DNA from: Akkermansiaceae bacterium UBA2381
GTDB lineage: Bacteria; Verrucomicrobiota; Verrucomicrobiia; Verrucomicrobiales; DEV007
DNA length: 64,000 nt
NCBI GenBank assembly: GCA_002344215.1
Contig: DDSV01000054.1
Coordinates: forward strand, 124,001-188,000
Direction of reading: 5' to 3'
Both the position numbers and the translations under genes were made by a program. How positions within the stretch are numbered: the first letter of the stretch is position 1; every line of letters starts with the position of its first letter. Under the pieces are notes generated by a model. That model saw only the letters and a list, made by a program, of their open reading frames with translations. It was not told the DNA's origin and did not search any database. Positions 40,634 to 48,228 of the stretch are shown in pieces.

Positions 40634-42529
40634 TCACCTGCCCAGATAGACCCAGGGCAACTCTGCCAGTTCGCGAGTTTCATCTCCCCGGCGTTCCCGC
40701 ACCCAAAGACTCACGGGCTGGCGATTGAAATTGCGTTCATTCACGCCGAAAAGGTTGAGGGTCGAATCCTCAACAAGGAAAGCCGGCTCACCCGACGTCC
40801 ATCCACTGTTCGAATAAAGAAAGACCCCGTTGATCTCGGTGATTCCGCCGGCGGTCGTTTCAACGAGGGTTCCGGTTTTTTCCGTCTTTAGTCCGAGGAT
40901 CCATAGCTTGCCTCCGGCATTGCGGCATTTCACGCCGTCCCGCTCACTGTTGAGCTGCCGACACCAGGCACTCTGACCGGGAGCGACGCGGTCGAGGTGT
41001 CCGCAGAAATCGTCGAGAAAAAGATCTCCCTTTCCGTACCCTTCGACATCGAAGCCGGTCGTGGAGCTGACGACCAGAGTCCGTTTGCTCTCATGACGAA
41101 TCCGGATGGAGTGTCCGCCACTCACTCCGCTCATCCGTTCAATGACCACGGTCGGAGCATCGGGGAGATTCTGCGGGTGTTTCCCATCGACCAACTTCCA
41201 TAAGGGGTCTCCTCCCGCCGTGGCCGCCGCCGCGATGAACTGTCCTTCCAGTCCGATGATACGCTGCACCGGTCCACGAATCTCGACCGTGGACGAAAAC
41301 AGAAAGTTTGCCCCGGCGGGCAGATAAATGGTTTTGGCTCCGGAGTCGATCGCTTTCTGGAGCGCGGGACTCGCGTCAGCAGCCCCCGAGGCATCGGCCC
41401 CGAAGGTGAGCAGGTTGACCCAGTCTTTCGCCGGATCACCCCGGGGAACCTCGGGCGTTTCCTTTACCGGCAAATGCTCGACCACCCCGGCACCGGCAAA
41501 TGTCCCATCGCCTATCTCACGCCAGAGCGAGCGCACGTTCCTGTGTGAGGTGTCCTCATTCACGATCCCGGGAGGAGCGATGTCTCCCTTGTCGCGGTCT
41601 TTGTCATCGTGGTCAATCGCCTGGCGATAGCCGAGAATCTCCACGTTGCGGAGATACATCTGGCGCTGATTGTGAATCCCGGGGGTGTTTCCGTCAGGAT
41701 TGATCGCGTGGAGATGCCCGTCGAGCAGGGTCACGGTGCCCCAGGAATCCTTTTCGTTATAGATCGATGGCACCCGGTTTTCGCTGATGAGGTCGCGCAC
41801 AAAAACCATCTGGTGGTAGTTCCACCAGCCGAGACGCCGCTGGTTCCGGAGCAGGACATGTTCGAAGGTAATCGAGTTGACCGGCCACTTCGTGCTGATC
41901 CCGACCTCGAATCCATCGACCGTAATGTGTCGGGCAAGGAGCGGTCCGATCTCATCACTGTGCCCGAGATCAAGCCCTATCCTGCCGGATCCATCGAGCG
42001 AGCGTATCGTGAGATTACGAATCGATCCCTGATTGCTTGCATTAAATTGCAATCCGATGGCTCCATGATTCCGCGGTCCGATGTCGAGGGTAAGATCCCG
42101 CACCGCGTTGCGGAAACGTTGGGCGGGAGTATTTCCGGTCCAGACGACCGCTTTGGGTTTTCCACCATCGGTGAATCCGCCGGTGCTTTCCGGCAGCTTC
42201 AAGAGGGTAAGGGCCTCACCCGCACCCTGAAGGATGGTGCGCCTCTGGGCAACACTGCCGTTTTCCCCTGCGGGCCACCTCAGAGTGTCGCGCACGATGA
42301 AAACACCCGCGGGCAGATAGACAATACGATTGCCATCCGGAAAAGCATCGAGGGCGGCCTGAATGGCTTTGGTATCATCCCCGTCGTCGTCAGCAATGGC
42401 TCCATATTCACGCACATCCACGATGCCTCCGTCCGCAGGAAAAGTAATGGGAAGTTCAGCACCAAAGCAGGCAGCTGAGAGGAGAAACGAGAGGAGTGGG
42501 AAGCTGTTTAGCCGGTAGCTGTTTTGCAT
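40634..42529 (-). CDS. Secreted tandem pectate-lyase-like beta-helix protein
   Basis: A 631-residue exported protein (signal peptide to about 24). It has two Pectate_lyase_3-type right-handed beta-helix units: the first opens with VDVREYGAIADDDGDDTKAIQAALDAF (near 37-63), the second with LLTFGADASGAADASPALQKAID (near 369-391). Each has the YLPAG motif typical of GH28/GH55-like proteins (IVYLPAGVFIV, TIYLPAGANFL). The family digests or binds plant or algal polysaccharides. No catalytic Asp triad is clear. It follows a BNR protein gene on the same strand by 63 bases and is likely in its operon. Confidence 0.8.
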   Translation of the reverse strand: MQNSYRLNSFPLLSFLLSAACFGAELPITFPADGGIVDVREYGAIADDDGDDTKAIQAALDAFPDGNRIVYLPAGVFIVRDTLRWPAGENGSVAQRRTILQGAGEALTLLKLPESTGGFTDGGKPKAVVWTGNTPAQRFRNAVRDLTLDIGPRNHGAIGLQFNASNQGSIRNLTIRSLDGSGRIGLDLGHSDEIGPLLARHITVDGFEVGISTKWPVNSITFEHVLLRNQRRLGWWNYHQMVFVRDLISENRVPSIYNEKDSWGTVTLLDGHLHAINPDGNTPGIHNQRQMYLRNVEILGYRQAIDHDDKDRDKGDIAPPGIVNEDTSHRNVRSLWREIGDGTFAGAGVVEHLPVKETPEVPRGDPAKDWVNLLTFGADASGAADASPALQKAIDSGAKTIYLPAGANFLFSSTVEIRGPVQRIIGLEGQFIAAAATAGGDPLWKLVDGKHPQNLPDAPTVVIERMSGVSGGHSIRIRHESKRTLVVSSTTGFDVEGYGKGDLFLDDFCGHLDRVAPGQSAWCRQLNSERDGVKCRNAGGKLWILGLKTEKTGTLVETTAGGITEINGVFLYSNSGWTSGEPAFLVEDSTLNLFGVNERNFNRQPVSLWVRERRGDETRELAELPWVYLGR

Positions 42530-42592
42530 TTTAGCTCCTGATTGACTTCACTGCGTTCCGTCCTTCTCCGCTACGCTCCGAATCCTGACTCC

Positions 42593-43720
42593 CTACCTCT
42601 TCACCATCGCATCCGTCTCGGCAATCTTGAAACGAGTCGAGACGACCGAGTGCTGCTCCGGACCCGGCGCGTATTTCACGTAGGTTGTGATGACGAGAGT
42701 TCCATCAGGAAGCAACTCGACCCCGGGATAACCGCAATCGGTGACCCGCTCGGCGTGGCTGTGAAGAAGCTTGATGCGATAGTCTCCGCATTTGCCCGCC
42801 TTGATGTCTTCATAGGTGCCAACCCAGGCGACAAAGTGTCCCCGGGTCGGGCTTTCGGGTGCCATATCGCGGAAGGCGAAAATCCAGCGTCCATCTTCCA
42901 GCGGCACCCCGATATGCCGGTCGCCACTCAGACCCCAAGGCGTATCAACCGGAGTGCTCCAGGTTTTTCCCTCGTCCTGAGAGAACATCATCAGGCTACG
43001 ACCCTTGTGCGTGTTCTCACGCAAGAGACAGCAAAGCTCGTTTCCGTCGGGAGCACGGAAGACAAAAGGTTCACAGGGATTTTTCCCCTCGACCGCCGCA
43101 ACGAGTGCGGGTTCGCTCCAGGTGAACCCTCCGTCGGCCGTGATCGTCTGGTAGACGGCGAGCGGTGACTTGTCCGCCCCTTCCGGTCCCTTGTGGTAGA
43201 GGCCCAGATACCGGCCGTCCTTCAGCTTGACGATACTGCTGAAAGTCATGACACAGGGGAAACCGAGCGGTGGCATTTCCTTCCAGGTTTCTCCCTCGTC
43301 CTCGCTCATGATGGAGGGCATCCCCGGACCGCCCCGTTTGCCAAGGGCGGCCGACCAGACCCAGATTCGCGCTTTGCCTTCGGAATCGATCAGACGGTAA
43401 ATACTGGGACAGTTCTGGTGGGTGGAGTAGCCCGGAGGAAGAGTTTTGTCGAGGCGAGTCCAGGTAAGTCCTCCATCCACACTCTTGGCCATGGGACCTG
43501 CCGCACCGCCGTGGTTGATACACCAGACCGCGAAGATCGTTTTCCGGTCCGGCATCAGAAGCGTGGTCGGGTGCCCCTGGTAAATCTCTTTCGAGCCGTA
43601 GGCAATGACCACATGACGATCCTTGTCCCCGGAGAGGTCAACGAGCGGGAGATCAGGACCGTCCCCGGCGATGACCTGGAAACCGAGGAAGTAAGTGAGT
43701 AAAACAAGAATGCGCTTCAT
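42593..43720 (-). CDS. Secreted BNR/sialidase-like protein
   Basis: A 375-residue exported protein (signal peptide 1-18). Asp-boxes are SVDGGLTW (about 80-87), SEDEGETW (about 140-147), TADGGFTW (about 194-201) and SQDEGKTW (about 247-254), a four-bladed pattern of sialidase-like propellers. VEVLLDGTLVITTYVKY-like C-terminus includes YPGVELLPDG, where the catalytic Glu would be. The N-terminal Arg motif of GH33 is missing (YQGHPTT). Probably a glycan hydrolase or lectin; paired with the beta-helix gene downstream. Confidence 0.82.
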   Translation of the reverse strand: MKRILVLLTYFLGFQVIAGDGPDLPLVDLSGDKDRHVVIAYGSKEIYQGHPTTLLMPDRKTIFAVWCINHGGAAGPMAKSVDGGLTWTRLDKTLPPGYSTHQNCPSIYRLIDSEGKARIWVWSAALGKRGGPGMPSIMSEDEGETWKEMPPLGFPCVMTFSSIVKLKDGRYLGLYHKGPEGADKSPLAVYQTITADGGFTWSEPALVAAVEGKNPCEPFVFRAPDGNELCCLLRENTHKGRSLMMFSQDEGKTWSTPVDTPWGLSGDRHIGVPLEDGRWIFAFRDMAPESPTRGHFVAWVGTYEDIKAGKCGDYRIKLLHSHAERVTDCGYPGVELLPDGTLVITTYVKYAPGPEQHSVVSTRFKIAETDAMVKR

Positions 43721-43788
43721 CTCCCGCAGTATAGCGAAAGAGCCCCGCGCGGCGAGTACGCGATTCCTGTTATTGAAAATCGCGACGG

Positions 43789-46077
43789 TCAGGCCGCTTT
43801 TGCCTTGCCGCGACGGCGTCCGGAGCGACGACGACGCGAGGCACCTTCGCCTGCGGCCTTCGGTGTATTGTCCGCCGTATCGATGACTGCCGTGACAGGC
43901 TTGTGGTTGCGACTGCGGGAACGGACGCCGGGGCGGGGGCCCGAAGACGGTCGACCGGAAGAGCGCATTGTTCCGGTGATACGGAAATCAACCATCTTGC
44001 GGGCCGCGTCAACTTTGGCAATCTCAACCTGGATGGTGTCTCCGAGCCGGATGGTGCGGCGTTTGCCGCGGCCTTCGATGTGTTTGGCGACAGCATCGTG
44101 GCGGTAGTGATCATCCTCCAGAAGGGCGAGCGGAACCATACCGCTCATGCCAAGCCCGGCGATGTCGACGAAGAATCCGAAGTCGCGCAGGCTCGTGACT
44201 CGGGCAGGATAGCTGACCGGTTTGCCTGAGTGAATCTGATCAAGCAGGTAAGCGTGGAGCTTCACGTCCTTGCTGTCACGTTCGGCGTCGGCCGAGTTTC
44301 TTTCGGAAGAGGAAAGATGGTCGGCGACGTCGTGGAGGGGCGTGTTCGGAATATTCTTCGCATCGGCGAAGAGGCTCCGGTGCACGACCAGGTCGGCGTA
44401 GCGTCGGATCGGCGAAGTGAAGTGAGCGTATTTCTTCTTCGCGAGTCCGTAATGGCCGAGCGGGTCAACCGTGTAGCGGGCCCGGTTGAGCGATTTGAGA
44501 AAACCGATCTTGAGGGCGGCCCCGACGGCAAGTTCGCCCAGATGGCGGAAGAGCTTCTGCACCTCGGCTGGTTTCGTGAGATTTCCGCAGGGAATGGAAT
44601 GCCCGAGGACCTCTTCGCGATAACCCTTGAGGCGATCAGGATCCGGAGCCTCGTGGGTGCGGTAAATGGCGGCACGCTTCAGCTTCATGAGCCGTCCCGC
44701 GACGGCCTCGTTCGCGAGGAGCATGAACTCTTCGATGAGCTGGTGCGAGATATCGTTGTCGTGTTGTTCAATGCGAAGGACTTTTCCTGTCGCATCGAGG
44801 CGAATCTTCGTTTCGGGAAAATCGAGGTCGAGCGAGCCGTTTTCGAAGCGGCGCTTGCGAATGGACTGCGCGAGCGCATGGGCCTGGTGGAGCATTTGCC
44901 CGATTTCGTCGCCGGGGGCGCGCTCAAGGATGTTGAGAGCATCGGCGTAGGTGAGGCGTTTTTTGGAATGAATCACGGCCGGGTAAAAATCGGTGGAGAG
45001 CACCCTGCCATCGGCAGCGAGGAGGAACTCGGCGCACTTCGTGAGTCGGTCGACGTTGGGCTTCAGGGAGCAAAGTTCATTGCTCAGCTCCTCGGGAAGC
45101 ATGGGAATGACCTGATCGACGAGGTAGGAGGAATTGCCGCGGCGTCTCGCCTCTTCATCGAGAGCGGATCCGGGACGCACGTAATGGGAAACATCGGCGA
45201 TGTGAACCCAGAGCTTCCAGCGATTCCCGCCTGCTTTTTCCAGACAGATCGCGTCGTCAAAATCGCGGGCGTCATCAGGATCGATCGTGACAACGAGCTG
45301 TTTGCGGCAGTCGCGGCGACCCTTGAGATCAGCCGCCGTTACGGAATGTCCAAAACTTCGCGCTTCACGAACGACGTGTTCTGGAAACTCGCGATTGAGA
45401 CCATACTGACGCAGCACACCGAGCATGTCGATGCCGTCGGCCGAGGGAGCGCCGAGCACCTCGACGATGCGACCTTCAGGATTGGTGTGTCGCGATTCCC
45501 ACCGGCCCAGCTCGACGACCACTTTGTCGCCGACTTTGGCTTGAAGTGCGGTCGCCTTGGGCGGCAGCACGGAAATATCGTAGGAAAAACGTGGATCATC
45601 CGGAGTCACGTGCAGGCCCTTGCCGGAGCGGCGCAGGGTCCCGACAAAGCGGTTGCGGCGGCGTTCGACGATGCGAACCACGCTGCCGGAGAGAGCCTCC
45701 GTTTCCGCTTTTGCCTGGCCCCAGAAGCCCTTTTTGGGTTCCTGGTCGCGGAGCACGAGGACTTTGTCATCGTTCAGGGCGGTGCCGGTTTCATTGGCCC
45801 GGATGGCGATTTCAGGAATGGAGGGATCCTCCGGGGTAAGGAAACCGCGTCCTGCCTTGGTGATCTGGATGCGCCCGGCAACGACGGACGGTGAATCGAC
45901 GGACAGATAACGTCCGCCTTTGATGCGAACGGCGAGTCCGCGGCGTTCAAGATCGCGCAGGCTTTGCTGGAGGCGGGTCTGCTCGCGGGGAGCGAGGTCG
46001 AGTTGCCCGAGGAGTTCAGTGACGGTGGAGGGCGTGTATCGTTTGTGCCCGAGATGTTTAACTAGAGTGTCTTCCAT
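43789..46077 (-). CDS. rnr: Ribonuclease R (3'-5' exoribonuclease)
   Basis: A 762-residue RNase II/RNB-family enzyme that degrades structured RNA. The N-terminal winged-helix and cold-shock-like domains precede the catalytic block TIDPDDARDFDDAICL (264-279), whose aspartates bind Mg2+. HFTSPIRRYADLVVHR (near 585-600) is the other family signature, and an S1 domain follows (SYPARVTSLRDFGFFVDIAG, near 660). The C-terminal tail is Arg/Lys rich (SRRRRSGRRRGKAKAA), which helps unwind duplex RNA. A longer in-frame opening to 46569 is not used because the family start lies at MEDTLVKH. Confidence 0.95.
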   Translation of the reverse strand: MEDTLVKHLGHKRYTPSTVTELLGQLDLAPREQTRLQQSLRDLERRGLAVRIKGGRYLSVDSPSVVAGRIQITKAGRGFLTPEDPSIPEIAIRANETGTALNDDKVLVLRDQEPKKGFWGQAKAETEALSGSVVRIVERRRNRFVGTLRRSGKGLHVTPDDPRFSYDISVLPPKATALQAKVGDKVVVELGRWESRHTNPEGRIVEVLGAPSADGIDMLGVLRQYGLNREFPEHVVREARSFGHSVTAADLKGRRDCRKQLVVTIDPDDARDFDDAICLEKAGGNRWKLWVHIADVSHYVRPGSALDEEARRRGNSSYLVDQVIPMLPEELSNELCSLKPNVDRLTKCAEFLLAADGRVLSTDFYPAVIHSKKRLTYADALNILERAPGDEIGQMLHQAHALAQSIRKRRFENGSLDLDFPETKIRLDATGKVLRIEQHDNDISHQLIEEFMLLANEAVAGRLMKLKRAAIYRTHEAPDPDRLKGYREEVLGHSIPCGNLTKPAEVQKLFRHLGELAVGAALKIGFLKSLNRARYTVDPLGHYGLAKKKYAHFTSPIRRYADLVVHRSLFADAKNIPNTPLHDVADHLSSSERNSADAERDSKDVKLHAYLLDQIHSGKPVSYPARVTSLRDFGFFVDIAGLGMSGMVPLALLEDDHYRHDAVAKHIEGRGKRRTIRLGDTIQVEIAKVDAARKMVDFRITGTMRSSGRPSSGPRPGVRSRSRNHKPVTAVIDTADNTPKAAGEGASRRRRSGRRRGKAKAA

Positions 46078-46661
46078 GGTTTGGAAAAGGATGGGTATTG
46101 GGTTGGAGGCGCTCCTTCCCGGCCCGCAGAGCTTGCTTGGCTCCGGGCAGAGTGCGCCGGTCGCGCGGCATCCGGGCCCGAGAAGCGCCCGCAGAAAGCG
46201 CGGGGCAGCGAAAGTGGCCGTAATGACGGCCCCCGGAAGGACCGGACGCGAGCAAGAGAAAAGGGCCTGTAGCCCGTTCGCCGGAGCGGCCAGAGGTCGG
46301 GGGAATCGTAACAGTCTTCCCGATCCTGTTCCCCTTCCATGGGGAGTGACGGCAGAAGCGTAGTCCCGATACCCCCGATCTGGCAACCGAAAGTTTTCCG
46401 GTGACGCGGGAGGCATCACTCCGGACGACTCCCTATCGGCCAACCACTCAACCGTGGATGCGGCGGGCTGCCACCTCGCATCCGAGCGGATAATCACGGA
46501 GGAGACGGAGCAAACGACGCATGCTACCGGCGAAGCGTCCGGATGGGTTGGCTTTGTCTGGAACGACACGAGGAGAGCGCTTCCGATCCGATTTGAGGGG
46601 GGAGTGAGTGAGTGTTTGAGTATTCATCGCTACCCAAGATCTCGCGGCTTTCCGAATAATA
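46078..46661. other. 584-base gap with no recognisable gene
   Basis: Between RNase R and the MocR regulator. Frames on both strands are open but low-quality: Arg/Pro-rich translations without domains, and no ribosome binding sites. No tRNA or known riboswitch was recognised. The right end grades into the regulator's operator array. Promoters for rnr should lie near 46080-46200. Confidence 0.45.
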
Positions 46662-46744
46662 CAGATACAGATATTTGAATTGTAATGCAGTACAGTTTAA
46701 TTTTATCAATCTGTACTGGTTCGTTTCAACGGGATCTGTATCTG
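46662..46744 (+). promoter_or_regulatory. Nested, evenly spaced operator repeats of the MocR regulator
   Basis: Four boxes form two nested inverted repeats: CAGATACAGAT (46662-46672) with ATCTGTATCTG (46734-46744), and CAGTACAG (46688-46695) with CTGTACTG (46711-46718). The gaps between successive boxes are all 15 bases, about two helical turns between box centres, so one protein face could contact all four. The array lies 48 bases before the predicted start at 46792. MocR-type regulators are known to use repeated boxes in their own promoters. Confidence 0.75.
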
Positions 46745-46791
46745 GTCTCTTTTCAAGAATGCAGGGACAATCCTTGCAGCCCTTTCCTTTC

Positions 46792-48222
46792 ATGAAATCT
46801 GACACCCTTACGGCGGACCCCATCTATCAACGAATCGCCGAGAGGGTCGAGGGCCTCATTGCCGGAGGCACCTTCCGTTCCGGTGACCGCCTGCCTTCGG
46901 TGCGCGCGCTGAGCCGGGACTGGCGGGTCAGTGTCACCACTGCCGTGGGTGCCTACAGCCTGCTCGAGGATCGCGGGGTGGTGGAACCACGACCACGCTC
47001 GGGTTATTATGTCAGCGCCCGCCGACTTTCCCCCGAACGTTTGCCCCGGGGGAACGAAGTCGAGAGCGATCCCGTCGAAGTGGGTTGCGCTGAAATCACC
47101 GAAAAGGTGATGGACGCTTCAGCGACGCCCGGGATCGTTCCGTTCGGGGCAGCCGTACCCGCCGACGAGATATTGCCTTCCGCGAAGTTGGCGGCGCTCT
47201 ACGGCTCGGTGATTCGCTCGGCCGGTCCATCTGCCCACCAGTATTCGATGCCTCCTGGTCTTCCCGCGCTTCGTTTTGAACTGGCCAAGCGACTCCTTGG
47301 TTCGGGGATCGCGGTTTCCCCTGACGATATCATCGCAACTTCGGGCGCGATCGATGCCGTGCTCCTCGCCGTGAAATCAGTTTGCGAGGCAGGTGACGTC
47401 GTAGCGGTAGAGTCGCCCACCTACTTCGGTATCCTCAGCATGGTGCGAGAACTGGGACTGAAGGTCGTCGAAATTCCCGTGTTCTCAGACCGTGGTCTCT
47501 GTGTCGAAGCCCTCGCCGAAGCCTTCGCCTCCCATCCCGTGAAAGCCTGCATCCTCCAGCCGAACTTCCACAACCCGGTAGGATCGGTGATGCCTGACGC
47601 GGAAAAAAGACGCGTTGTGGCCCTGGCCAAACAGCACGGGGTCACCCTGATCGAAGACGATCTCTACGGCGACCTCCACTTTTCTGAAAAACGACCCCTC
47701 TCTCTCAAAGCCTTCGACAGCGGCGACACCGTGATCCATTGCGGCTCCTATTCCAAGTCACTCGCCCCGGGGCTCCGCGTCGGTTGGATCGTGCCGGGAT
47801 CGCGATATCACCGCATCAAGAGCCTCAAATACGCCACCTCTCTCGCGAATGCGACCGCGTCCGAGATGGTCGTGGCAGAGTTCCTAAAATCCGGAGGAGT
47901 CGAACGTCACCTGCGTAAAGCGCGGCGTATCTACGCGCGCCAGACCCACGAGATCCGCGAAGCGATCCTGGAGCGTTTTCCGGGAGAAATCCGCGTGACC
48001 CGGCCCGAGGGCGGATTCCTCCTCTGGTGTCAGATGCCCGAGGGCTTCGATTCCGAGGCCTTTGCCCTCGCCGCGCTGAAACGCAAGATCAGCGTCGTTC
48101 CCGGAACCCTCTTTTCGGCTTCATGCGGACTTCGAAACTGTTTCCGGATCAGTTGCGGATTTCCCCTCGACGACCACTCACGACGGGCCGTTGGAATTTT
48201 GGCACGATTGGCGGAAGGGTGA
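46792..48222 (+). CDS. MocR-family GntR/aminotransferase-fold regulator
   Basis: A 476-residue MocR/PdxR-type regulator. Residues 5-75 are a GntR winged helix (PIYQRIAERVEGLIAGGTFRSGDRLPSVRALS), and from about 105 onward the protein is an aminotransferase fold: NPVG, DDLYGDLHF and the PLP-lysine motif SYSKSLAPGLRVGWI (near 322-336). MocR proteins bind PLP and usually control vitamin B6, taurine or GABA genes; the target here is not adjacent, since the next gene is convergent. ATGs at 46759 and 46792 are possible; the latter starts directly at the domain. Confidence 0.92.
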   Translation: MKSDTLTADPIYQRIAERVEGLIAGGTFRSGDRLPSVRALSRDWRVSVTTAVGAYSLLEDRGVVEPRPRSGYYVSARRLSPERLPRGNEVESDPVEVGCAEITEKVMDASATPGIVPFGAAVPADEILPSAKLAALYGSVIRSAGPSAHQYSMPPGLPALRFELAKRLLGSGIAVSPDDIIATSGAIDAVLLAVKSVCEAGDVVAVESPTYFGILSMVRELGLKVVEIPVFSDRGLCVEALAEAFASHPVKACILQPNFHNPVGSVMPDAEKRRVVALAKQHGVTLIEDDLYGDLHFSEKRPLSLKAFDSGDTVIHCGSYSKSLAPGLRVGWIVPGSRYHRIKSLKYATSLANATASEMVVAEFLKSGGVERHLRKARRIYARQTHEIREAILERFPGEIRVTRPEGGFLLWCQMPEGFDSEAFALAALKRKISVVPGTLFSASCGLRNCFRISCGFPLDDHSRRAVGILARLAEG

Positions 48223-48228
48223 GGATAT

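Noticed and set aside
44230..45894. 554-residue open frame on the plus strand
   Set aside because: Antisense to the RNase R gene; the RNase R motifs on the other strand are unequivocal.
46078..46569. In-frame extension of RNase R to 926 residues
   Set aside because: The added 164 residues are Arg/Pro-rich and non-homologous; the domain starts at 46077.
46675..46791. Upstream TTG extension of the MocR gene
   Set aside because: It would place the operator repeats inside the coding sequence.
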